DNA from: Topomyia yanbarensis
Lineage: Eukaryota; Arthropoda; Insecta; Diptera; Culicidae
Assembly: GCF_030247195.1 (NCBI RefSeq)
Contig: NC_080672.1
Span: 349,430,413-349,494,412 of the forward strand
Length of the DNA stretch: 64,000 nucleotides
Direction: 5' to 3'
In this document: piece by piece, positions 23,605 through 33,273 of the stretch
Position numbering within the stretch: the first letter of the stretch is position 1
How the letters are laid out: each line of letters begins with the position of its first letter
Program-made: the position numbers and the translations under genes
The notes under the pieces: generated by a model
Seen by the model: only the letters and a program-made list of their open reading frames with translations
Told to the model about the DNA's origin: nothing
The model's database searches: none

Positions 23605-24507
23605 ATATAAAATTTCTTTCGAACATTAACAAGTCTCAATTTTACATTTGGATTACTACTTGTAATGAACTTAAGCAGTTCATCTGTCTTTTTACCAGCA
23701 ATAAGCAAATTCGCCAACTCTCTTCGACTAATATCCATATTTACTAGTTTTATTTAAAACGAATAAAATCAGAAACCTTTTTTGACAGTCGTTTCACTTA
23801 TGCAAAGCTTGCTGCGATGAGAGAATGATATTTGAAAGTGGCTTTTTTCATAATACAACGATATGTGTGTAAATGCTTTAATGCGTTGAACCTGCAAAAC
23901 TACAAACTTTAAATCTAAATTGCAAATTTTAAAAAAATATCGTATTCGCCAATTTTTGCTCAAATATACTAATAAGTATGGTCTTTCATGTGGTGGAAAC
24001 AGAATTCAATTTTAGGTGCCCGCATCAGCGATATTGAGCCTTGAAATAACTTTTATAACTTTTTAAAGAAAAAAGTTAGACCTTCGGTGTCTTGGAGAAA
24101 AATACTCGGCTTGAAGTTTTCAATAAGCTGTTCAAAGGTTGTGTTAACAAAAAGTAAAAGATACGAAAGTTATACTAAAAAAACGTTTTTTTCAGGAACA
24201 CCCTAATCTTTTTTTTTAAATTTCTTGTATAACAAAAACTAAAAGAGATAGAGCTTTAATATGTTCAACAAATTTATTCAAAATAAGTTACTTTACAACT
24301 TTGTGGAAGACTGTGGAGCTCTATCTTTCATCAGTAAAAAGTTTATTTTCGTATTTTAGATAAATTAGAACCACCCTAATAACTATTCCAATAAAAAGAA
24401 GCATCTTCTAAAGTACACAAATTCATCCTAAGACATGATACGGCTAAATTATACAGGTTTGTCAGAAAGTAAAAATTCCTCCTAAATTAGCGATCTGGAC
24501 CACTGTG
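23605..24507 (-). repeat. right long terminal inverted repeat of Transib
   Basis: This is a near-identical inverted copy of 15671-16590. It carries an inverted second copy of the transposase start codon and first ~38 codons (about 23738 down to 23625), plus the presumed promoter. Transcription from this arm would run leftward into the element as antisense of the last exon. The outer end is CACTGTG (24501-24507) with the same 23-base spacer arrangement as the left. Confidence 0.9.
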
Positions 24508-24714
24508 CATTGTAAAAGGATGAAAAAACGTAGAGGTTTGCAAATCGTCGCCTAGCGCTGCCAATGAGTGGTGCAAATGAACCTCTTATGGCACCAAAAT
24601 GTAGCTGAAGTCTCAAACTAACAATCAGGATTTTTGACCGGTAACTTTTTTCACATCTATCCACCTAAAATGGCGTTTTGCTTAAGTAGGTCCGAATAGC
24701 CCCGGGTTCCCCTA

Positions 24715-24950
24715 TTATGTTCCCAGTTTTAAGATCACTGTAAAACCTCTTATGAAATATCATTAATCCCTCGTTTTTGTACATCGATTTGTATGTCTAG
24801 TTTTTAAATAGTAATAAAATTTTTCATCTTAGATCACTTAAAGAAAATCAAAACTATTTACTACTACTTTTAAGAAATTAAAAATTAAAAAAAAAGAAAT
24901 TGCCATCGCCAAGCTTACGCACTTATGCCCATAAAAACGAACTGATAAAA
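24715..24950 (+). other. 3' end of the LINE relic, second part
   Basis: This resumes the 3' UTR interrupted at 15073: CAGTTTTAAGATCACTGTAAAA, then blocks of CCCTCGTT and TTTTTAAATAG like those at 33790-34020. It ends with a decayed version of the terminal hairpin whose loop reads GCTTACGCA (GCTAACGCA in the younger copies). A-rich sequence follows to about 24950. Confidence 0.6.
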
Positions 24951-26451
24951 ACAACTGTATTCGGATAAATTGGTCTTACTTAGTAATTTTTAGCGCATGT
25001 GTAAAATGGCTGAAGCTAGTAAAGTTTACATCAGTGACGTTTTATCGAATAAGGGCGGGTATAACGTAGTTAGTAAATCGATTGCCTTGTACGTTAGGGC
25101 ATTGCAAAAAAAAGTTTTTTTTTAATTCTCAAAGGCCCCCATATTGTGACAAATGTCAAAGTAAGCTCAGATGCCAAATTTCACATCATTTGGACAATTC
25201 TAGACCCCCGCCCACCTCGCTTAAAATTTTTGAAATTGATGCTATGAGAAAAAATGGAGAAAAAATATATTAAATGCTATAACTTTTGAAGTAGCACTCA
25301 GAAAATTACAATTTATACCTCTTTTTAAAGGAAATAACCTTAGTATTTGAATGGAGGTAATTCTGTTTATCGAGAAATGCGGGAAAGTGGGTACTGGGTC
25401 ATTTTGTCCACAAAATCTCCTATTTTTAATATTTTTTCTGCTCCGTGATGCAATTCATACATATTTTGCAGTTTTTCTAATGTGAAAAAATCTCAGGGAT
25501 CGAACGGAGCCTTTTTGACCTTTGTCTGAATACGAGAAGCTGGGGTTATAGAGCCTTTTGTCATTCATATTAAATTTGATCATTTTCTCGTTCATATATC
25601 TCTAGCATTCTTCTATCAATTTTCATAAAACGTATCTTGTTCAATGTAAAATTCTTAGGAATAAATCAAAAATAGATTCGCTACCGGTAAAATTCAGAAA
25701 CATAATTTTTTTTGACATTAACTCTACAAATCACAAATTTTTAATTTTTTGTCCTAATACCTCAACCTCTCCCAATTTTCCCAGGAATGAAACTATTTTC
25801 ATGTGATTCCTAAGAATATTTCACACTAAAAATAGTTAATTCAATAATAATTTATTGTTAAATGGAGTTGATATGAACAATATAATAATAAAAATGTGAA
25901 ATCAAGAATGTTTATGAATTTTAGCGGTAACGAATTCATTTTGTTCATAAGATTTTTGCACGTTCAACAAGGTACAGTTCATTAAAATTGAGTGAAAAAT
26001 AATAAAGATATATGCAATAGAAAATGATAAAATTTAATATGAATGACAAAAGGCCCTATAACCCCAACATCCCGTATTCGGACAAAGGCCAAAAATATAC
26101 CGTTCGATTTCTGAGATTTTCTCACATTAGAAAAACTGCAAAATATGTATGAGTTGCATCACGGAGCAGAAAAATTATTGAAAATAGGGGATTTTGGGGA
26201 TAAAATGGCCGAGTACCTCACTTTCCCGTATTTTTCGAGAAACAAAAATATCCCCATTCAAAAAACAAGGTTAATCCCTTTAAAAAAAGCTATGAATTGT
26301 AATTTTCTGAGTACAATTTCAAAAGTTTTTTTTCATTTTATATATTTTTCCTCCATTTTTTCCCATAGTATCAATTTTAAAAATTTCAAGCGAAGTGGGC
26401 GGGAGTCTAGAATTGTCCAAATGATGTGAAATTTGGCATCTGAGCTTACTA

Positions 26452-27668
26452 AAGGGCGAACACGAAAATATTGCGACACATTCAACAGGGCATAACTTTT
26501 TTACCATTGGGTAACAATCAACCAAATTTTGCACACTTTCTCATTGATGTGTATTGTTTACATGCTGTCAAACTCGAAGTCATGTTTTTCGATTCGACGA
26601 AAATAGAGGTGAACCAACGCGAGTCGAGAGAACAAATTCTTTCCAAACACCTGGAATTTCCTGACCTGTCGCACCGGCAGTTGGGAGAAATATTTTGTTC
26701 ATTCACCATTCAACCGTCTCCAGAGTGTTGAAGCGGTTCCAGGAGCAGTTGACGTTGGACCACGGCAAAGGAGCTGGAAGAAAACCGGGAAGGGAGAACA
26801 AAAAGACGGAGGGAAAGGTGAAGCTGATGATTAAAGCAAATCCCAACGTCTCAAGCCGTAATTTGGCTAAAAAATCGGCATGTCGCAGAGCTACGCCCAG
26901 AATGCAAAGAAGAGAGCTGGACTACATACATACAAGGTACAGAACTTCCCAAACCGCGATGAGCGGCAACAATCGACGGCTAAAACTCGGGCACGGAAGC
27001 ACTACGAGAAGATGCTGACAAAATATGGCTGCTGTGTGATGGATGATGAAACGTATATAAAAGCCGATTTTAAGCAAATTCCGGGGTTGGAGTTGTTCAC
27101 CGGCAAGAGCAAGTTCTATGTGGACGACAAAATTAAGAAGAAGAAATAGTCGAAGTTCGCCTCCAAATATCTCATTTGGCAGGCCATCTGCTCTTGCGGA
27201 CTGAGGAGTGAGCCTTTCGTGACAAAGGGCACAGTAAATGGCGAGATCTATAAATCTTAGTGCCTCGAGAAACGCCTTTTGCCGTTCTTGCAGCAGTACG
27301 ACGAAGCTCCGCTATTTTGGCCAGATTTGGCATCATGCCACTATACTAAAAGTGTCCTGGAGTGGTATGAGGCCAATTCTGTCCATTTTGTTCCAAAGGA
27401 CATGAATCCGCCAAACTGTCCGGAGCTGCGTCCGGTGGAGCAGTACTGGGCAATGATGAAGCGGGAACTTCGGAAGAGCAAGAAGACAGTCAAAGACGAG
27501 AAGGACATGTTAAGAAAATGGAAAAAACTGAGAAACTGGTACCGGATGACACTGTAAAGACTTTGATGGAAATGTATAAAACTAGCCTAAAATTTTGGTT
27601 TGATTTTAAACATTATAAGAAAATTGGCATGACATTTTCGGTGTCGCAATAATTTCGTGTTCGCCCTT
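26452..27668 (+). mobile_element. mariner-type transposon ITmD37E
   Basis: This is a 1217-bp element with TA at 26450-26451 and 27669-27670. Its terminal inverted repeats of about 28 bp begin AAGGGCGAACACGAAA and have one mismatch. It carries one degenerate transposase gene. Element size, TA target and DD37E spacing all match the mosquito ITmD37E group. It is inserted in the right arm of the foldback element, and the left arm at about 25150 preserves the uninterrupted site. Confidence 0.92.
26695..27557 (+). pseudogene. ITmD37E transposase, frameshifted and with stop codons
   Basis: The protein would cut and paste the surrounding mariner. The catalytic residues can all be read. The first Asp lies in VMDDETYIKAD (about 27041) and the second in WPDLASCHY (about 27321). 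The Glu, in RPVEQYW (about 27437), follows the second Asp with exactly 37 residues between them, which defines DD37E. The N-terminal helix-turn-helix (STVSRVLKRFQEQ) lies at about 26710. At least two frame changes before 26900 and stops at 27147-27149 and 27258-27260 disable this copy. An in-frame block IWQAICSCG at about 27173 confirms the family. Confidence 0.88.
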
Positions 27669-27740
27669 TATGACATTCGTCACAATATGAGAGGAGGAGC
27701 CTTTGAGAATTCAAAAAAACTTTGTTTTTGCAATGCCCTA

Positions 27741-29280
27741 TTGTATCCTAAGGTTAAAACTTCTATAATCGAAACAAAAAAAGTTATCAGAATCGATCGA
27801 CGTGTTATAGCAATGGATTTGGGACTAGAAAAAGAAGGCAAGAAAATGTTTGGCACCCTGTTCGAAAATATAAAAGAGCTCTCATCGATGAATCGATAGG
27901 CAATTCTGAATCCCACATCCCATCATGTGATCATTGGGTTCAAAGAGGATCAGACAACCAAGTTTTCCTGCATGAGTTTAACTAAGCTGACAGCTAAAAT
28001 CTTTAATGGAACCTTTTTATTTTGCAATCTTCCTTATTCGATCTAGGTCATAACATGTACCCTTTTCCATAAAGGTATTTAGAACATTTAAAAAACTTTG
28101 TACCCAAATGGCACACCCGAGTTTAGTGTCACCCAACCATTAGCTAATGAAATTGAGGAACTAGGTTGTTTTTTCTTTCATTTTTTTTCTTTTCCAAAAC
28201 GCGTAAAGTGTTTAATCAAACAGCTAGATGCAGCAAAACATCATGTGGAAAAACATAGTTGACGCTGGTTCTGGTTTAGACGCGCTATATACACTATAAC
28301 TGCCAGCGAACGGACAAACATCCATCAATGTGTAAATATAATTCTGGCGACGATTGATGATCTGTGCATTGAACATAGCACTCAGCAGGGTGTGCAAAAG
28401 AACTGCAAATACTCGTAATTTATGGTTGTGTCATGGGGATTGAAACGCTACAACATGTAAACGGGTGTGGTGTATCACCACTCAAACAGATCTTGGATGT
28501 TGGTACATAGAATCACTAAGGCAGCGAGTTGCACATTGGTGCACTTATCTGCCAAATCCATCGTCTAACCGTTCTGCCCAGTAATGACTTCTCTTCGCTC
28601 TGTATCGAACAAATCGAGGTGTGTTACGAAACAAGGACAGAAACTCCGCCGAGACGAGCAATCTAGCGTTTTCCGGTCGAGCTCACTAAGTATTATGCTT
28701 TCTCGGCCAATAAAATAACTTTTCATTTTATATCCCTCTACTGATTCCTATTCTAAAGGCATATCTTAAACAATCACTAAAGTACTAAGGTCACAAAACA
28801 AAATTCGTTTTGCCGCAACTAGCATAAATTGTTTTTAATTGATGTTTTTGTGACCTCTACCTACATTTGATGTACAGCGTTTCGAAGCTGCCTCGGTCAC
28901 GGGATGGCATGTCTCGGCAAACTGTGTATTCTGCACATTTCATTTCGGACTGTTGATTGAATTAACGATCCGAGAGTAACGAAATAGCTGATTTATATAC
29001 ACGTCAGCAACGATTACAGAACAGCGCAATCTCTTGTTCTATACCCACTGATGACGAATACGACGACGACGACGACGGCCGGTTGATCAAGATGAATATG
29101 ACCGTGAAGCGGGACTTGGCATGGCCTGAACCGTACTCTTAGTCTAGGATATATCCTAGTTACCTGAAAATAAAAAATACAACTTTGTTTAAGAAAACTG
29201 GTCGATCTGAGATTTTATGGGTGAGATATTCTTCCTAGTTCGTTATTGAAATACCTTGTACCTACTTGAGGACGATGTGA
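27741..29280. other. unrecognised intergenic or intronic DNA
   Basis: No protein domain, RNA gene or bounded repeat was seen. Around 29060-29085 there is a short GAC triplet run in a GC-richer patch. Confidence 0.4.
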
Positions 29281-29603
29281 TAGGGTAAAGACTTAATTTT
29301 CGCCCCATTAGGGAGGGTGCCACACTATTCTATTAATTACGCAGTCTACAGTCGATGAAATGCACATAAATTGGCGTCAGTATCCTTGCTTCGTTCCCAA
29401 GAACCAATTTAATACCAAAAATGTCCTGAGAATGGGGAAATACTTCTGTTTGAGCGCCACGAAAACTCGAATCGAATGTTTCTATTTTCGCACTACCATA
29501 TGGGCCAATGCGTTGAACAAAGATGGCAGACACTGCTCTAACTAACGGCTTCAAATGGGTAGGGCGATAATGGAAATAGGGCGAAAATAGTCCCCACACC
29601 CTA
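29281..29603 (-). mobile_element. TA-flanked MITE, family A, copy 2
   Basis: Borders are TAGGGTAAAGACTTAATTTT (left) and, reverse-complemented from the right, TAGGGTGTGGGGACTATTTT. It is a full-length inverted counterpart of 4348-4668, sharing TTCAACGCATTG and GATTCGAGTTTTCG blocks over ~320 bp. Confidence 0.78.
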
Positions 29604-30581
29604 TTTCTAATTTTCGAAGCAATTATGCGGTCCTGGAATCTTAGATCGATATTTCCTCAACCAATGCTACGAACTGCATGGTTCAGTTGTAGTGTTCAAA
29701 ATTAGGCAAATTAATGAGTTCTGAGGATCGCTATGTGATTTGCGCTGTCATTCTACTATTTACTCGTGCTTTTGCATTAAAAAACGAGTAACTCTTCACC
29801 ATATTCTGATTACTACTTTACAATTCGCAAATCAACCAAACTCCTAATTATTCATTAATTCATTGGTATTGCCATGGGTGAATTGGCACGGTCTGCATGA
29901 GTACAAACTGATAATCGCATTGGATGGATAGAAAACAGAGATATCTACGGCGATGATGATGGTTGCATGGTAATTAGCTAACTTACGGCACCAACTTGAA
30001 ACTACCCGGCAGACCATCATCGTCATATGATGAAGAGATATTACCAAATTATACTCCAGTCAAAGCTATATCGATCGATGTAGGAAATTGCTCTAAGTTT
30101 ATTAAATTTGGATCCAATTGTTGAAAGATAATAGCGGCTCGTAATTCAACTAATTGACATATGTCTGCGGTTATGTACCGCTTCTTTTAATTTTTCGCAA
30201 ACGGGGTGTATTCAAATTTTGTTAGGGTGGTCTGGAAATCGTATTTTTTGGAATGAGACAATATTTCAAATAAGCACAGCACCGTTAAAAATTATAGACT
30301 TTTTCATTGGGAAAGACTATTAGCTTTACTGCGACAATCCACAGTGGGAAACATTTATTAACGTTGACTTTTTCAAAGAGGCTCTATAAAGTTCACCAAC
30401 AAAATATGGGTGAGTAATGTCAGAGACATAACCGCAATGAACTAGAACGTAGCTAAGGTTATTTATATGAATATGTGGATACTCAATTAGATTTTTATTC
30501 GCACAAACGTGCACGATACAGATTTTTGTAATATACGAATGCTGGTAGTGAATACAACGAAGATGCCTTTCGTGTAACATA
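29604..30581. other. AT-rich DNA, nothing recognised
   Basis: Short open frames only. No conserved sequence was recognised on either strand. Confidence 0.4.
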
Positions 30582-30660
30582 TGTAGGGGAAAGAGGGTAA
30601 CAGTGGAACTATGAAAACATATTGTTTTCATAGTTCCACTGTTACCCTCTTTCCCCTACA
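30582..30660. repeat. perfect 38-bp hairpin with a 3-base loop
   Basis: The arms at 30582-30619 and 30623-30660 are exact reverse complements around the loop TAT. The outer end reads TGTAGGGGAAAGAGGG. A perfect stem of this length is rare by chance. It could be a minimal palindromic MITE (its end resembles the TAGGGGAA end of R1) or a source of small RNA if transcribed. It is too perfect for a typical microRNA precursor. Confidence 0.95.
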
Positions 30661-32421
30661 CTAGATAATATGCATGAATACGAAAATTTTCGCTGAATGT
30701 ACGAAAAACAAATCGTTCCATGATATAAAAAAATCCGTCGGCTAACGAATAAATTTATTCGTGCGCACAATATTTCGTTCAATATACAAAAAAAAAATAT
30801 ACAGGAACATTTAGTAAGAGTGCGAAATAGTTACGTCTTACACGATAATTTTCGAGCAACCTATACTAAATAATAATAAAAAATACGAAAATTTTCGTTC
30901 ATCAACCAAGTCGCCATTTTTCCAATCCATGAAATGATCGAATCCAACTATTTACAATGCACGAAATATCTTCGTTGCAGAAAAGGACGCATTGTGTTGT
31001 CATTTTCGTTCTATTTTAGAATTTATTTGTTCATCGTAATTCTTACTGAACAAACAGATAATATTCCTCTGGATAGTTTTTTTCTACCGAATAAATTAAC
31101 CTAATGATAAGTTTTTCTTGACCTCGAAACTGAACCGTTAAGAGGTTACAAAGCTTTTTACTAGAAAAAATTCCCGAAAGTTTGACTTTACGTAAAGGCA
31201 TAAAGCAATGATTGTATTACATCAAAGTTATAATATTTTGGTAGTAGGGGAACCTGGGACTTTTCGGACCTACTTAAGCAAATCGCCCTTTTAGGTGAAT
31301 AGATTCGAAAAAAATTACCGGTCAAAGGTCCTAATTGTTAGTTTGAAACCTCAGCTACCTTTTGGTGCCATAAAAGGTACATTTGCACCACTCAATGGCA
31401 GCGCTAGGCGACGATTTGCAAATTTCTACGTTTATCCATCATTTTACAATGTAGGGGTAATTCGGACCTCCCAACGGGGCAATTTAGACCGTCATTTTTA
31501 TTTGATATTTTTACAATTGAATTATGTTTGCCTATGAAATATTTATAAGAGACTTAAGAAGCAAAAAAGAAATAAATTGCTTTACAAAAACTTAATCTGG
31601 TAAGTCACAGCTGTCGATTGGCGGCCCATGTATTTTCTTTGCTGTGGCATGCGCATGTGTGGTGTGCGCAGCCGCAAGCCGCTGAACGGTGGTTGACGGA
31701 ATAGGGGGTCCGAATAGCCCCTTACGCTCATTTCGCACAAAAGTGGTGAGCGAAACTATCTGTGTTTTCACTCTGTGTGACTTTAATCACGGTTTTACCA
31801 TTGTAATGATTTTTGTTTTGAAAATGGCAAAAAACGAAACATTCCCTCCCCAAGGTTTAGGGGTTTGACGGTATTGCAAACATCATCGAGCATCAATTGC
31901 TTTAAGATGGGTATTGCATTACGCCTCGTTAGTGGTGCATCGAGGAGACCGAGAGGGCTTATGCGCCTTTTTTATGTTATATGTTGCTTCATACTCTGCA
32001 CCTGCGCATACCAACGCTAAACCACTGGTCTATGCGCGGTGTCGTGGCCGACTGGTGGTATTCGTGGACGGGGCTCACGGAAGAAATCATTGTGTGTCCA
32101 TTTATTGCCACACGGTTACAAAATCCAGTCTTGTACACGCGAAGTCACATGAACGCTAGCACACGTGACAAACACGTTAGCGTACGAACGCTTAAGCCCT
32201 TCGCGATTAACAACGCACACCTACGTTCGCGATCGCGCAAACTTAATAACACCCCGGTAATAAGGAGAACGTTTTAGCACTCACGAAGTTTCAAACGCTG
32301 TCTCAAACACGAACCTACAACCGTCCGTTTTCGCGCGCTCATGAATCGGTCACGTACGGAAACCATTACTCTCTGTCCTAATAACTTAGGTCCATAATTC
32401 CGAGAAGTCGACTGTTCTAAG

Positions 32422-33273
32422 ATGTTTTATACTGACGGATCAAACCTCGAAGGGTCCACTGGCTTCGGTTTTTTCAATCAAAAGTTCACCGCCTCCTACA
32501 AACTCAGTGACCCTGCTTCAGTTTACGCCGCAGAACTAGCTGCCATTCAGTATACCCTTAGAGTCATTGAAACATTACCCGCAGGCCATTACTTCATCGT
32601 TTCGGATAGCCTCAGTTCCATTGACGCTATTCGCTCGATGAAACATGGAAAGCACTCCTCGTATTTTTTGGGGAAAATACGGGAGCTACTGAGTGCTTTA
32701 TCTGACAACTCTTTCCAGATTACCTTGGTATGGGTCCCTTCTCATTGCTCTATTCCGGGCAATGAGAAGGCAGACTCCTTAGCTAAGGTGGGTGCCTTAG
32801 AAGGAGACGTTTACGAAAGACCAATTTGCTTCAGCGAATTTTTCAGTATTACTCATCAGAGAACCCTCGAAAGTTGGCAAACTTCGTGGAGCAGTGGGGA
32901 GCTGGAAAGGAGGCTACATTCGATAATCCCTAAGGTATCGACGAAACCTTGGTTCAAGGGGATGGATGTGGGTCGTGACTTCATTCGTGTGATGTCCCGA
33001 CTCATGGCAAACCATTACACGCTGGATGCACATCTCCGGCGTATTGGGCTCGTGGATAGTGGTATCTGCGCTTGTGGCGACGGCTATCACGACATCGAGC
33101 ACATTGTCTGGGCGTGCACCAAGTACAGTTCCGCCAGGTCTCGGCTAATGGATACCCTGCGGGCCCGAGGAAGACCAACCAAAGTCCCGGTTCGACATGT
33201 GCTGGCAAGCCGCGATGTCCTCTATATGTCCCTTATATACACCTTTGTGAAAACCATCAATATACAAGTCTAA
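32422..33273 (+). pseudogene. LINE ORF2 C-terminus: RNase H and zinc-finger tail (truncated)
   Basis: The frame is open from the 5' truncation to the stop at 33273, so the ATG at 32422 is internal and not a natural start. Residues 1-130 are an RNase H domain that removes element RNA during integration. Its acidic and histidine positions are visible in YTDGS, AELAAI, SDSLSS and PSHCSIPGNEKAD. Residues 212-240 contain a Cys/His cluster (CACGDGYHDIEH then WAC), as in LOA/I-type LINEs. Without endonuclease and reverse transcriptase it cannot act. There is no stop or frameshift in 283 codons, so the copy is young. Confidence 0.9.

Larger units (their letters stand above)
15671..24507 (+). mobile_element. 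Transib (RAG1-like) DNA transposon, full length
   Basis: This is an 8837-bp element that begins CACAGTGG and ends CCACTGTG. It is flanked by the 5-bp duplication CATTG (15666-15670 and 24508-24512). Five-base target duplications and CACWRTG ends are the known hallmarks of Transib, the transposon superfamily related to the RAG recombinase. It has ~900-bp inverted terminal repeats and a four-exon transposase. The insertion is confirmed within this window: the second R1 copy has the same sequence with a single CAATG (31447-31451) and no insert. The near-identical arms point to recent mobility or recent arm homogenisation. Confidence 0.93.
15074..24714 (-). mobile_element. TA-flanked non-autonomous element R1, copy 1, split by Transib
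   Basis: The left end reads TAAGGGAACCCGGGGCTATT and the right end, reverse-complemented, reads TAGGGGAACCCGGGGCTATT, with TA at each border. Without the Transib insertion (15671-24507, plus one CATTG) the element is about 0.8 kb and has no open frame of note. A second copy in the opposite orientation, at 31245-34806, matches it along its length. Further internal copies of the end motif GTCCGAATAGCCCC occur inside. The superfamily is unknown; TA borders suggest a mariner-like MITE. Confidence 0.8.
25095..27740. mobile_element. large foldback (palindromic) element with TA borders
   Basis: TAGGGCATTGCAAAA at 25095 has its inverted partner TTTTTGCAATGCCCTA ending at 27740. The arms, roughly 25097-25720 and 25910-27738, are inverted copies of each other all the way in, separated by about 190 bp of loop. 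Recognisable paired blocks are TTTCACATCATTTGGACAAT (25178) with its reverse complement (about 26414), and GCTCCGTGATGCAA (25441) with TTGCATCACGGAGC (26155). The right arm is interrupted by a mariner at 26452-27668; without it the element is about 1.43 kb. It has no coding capacity. Confidence 0.85.
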
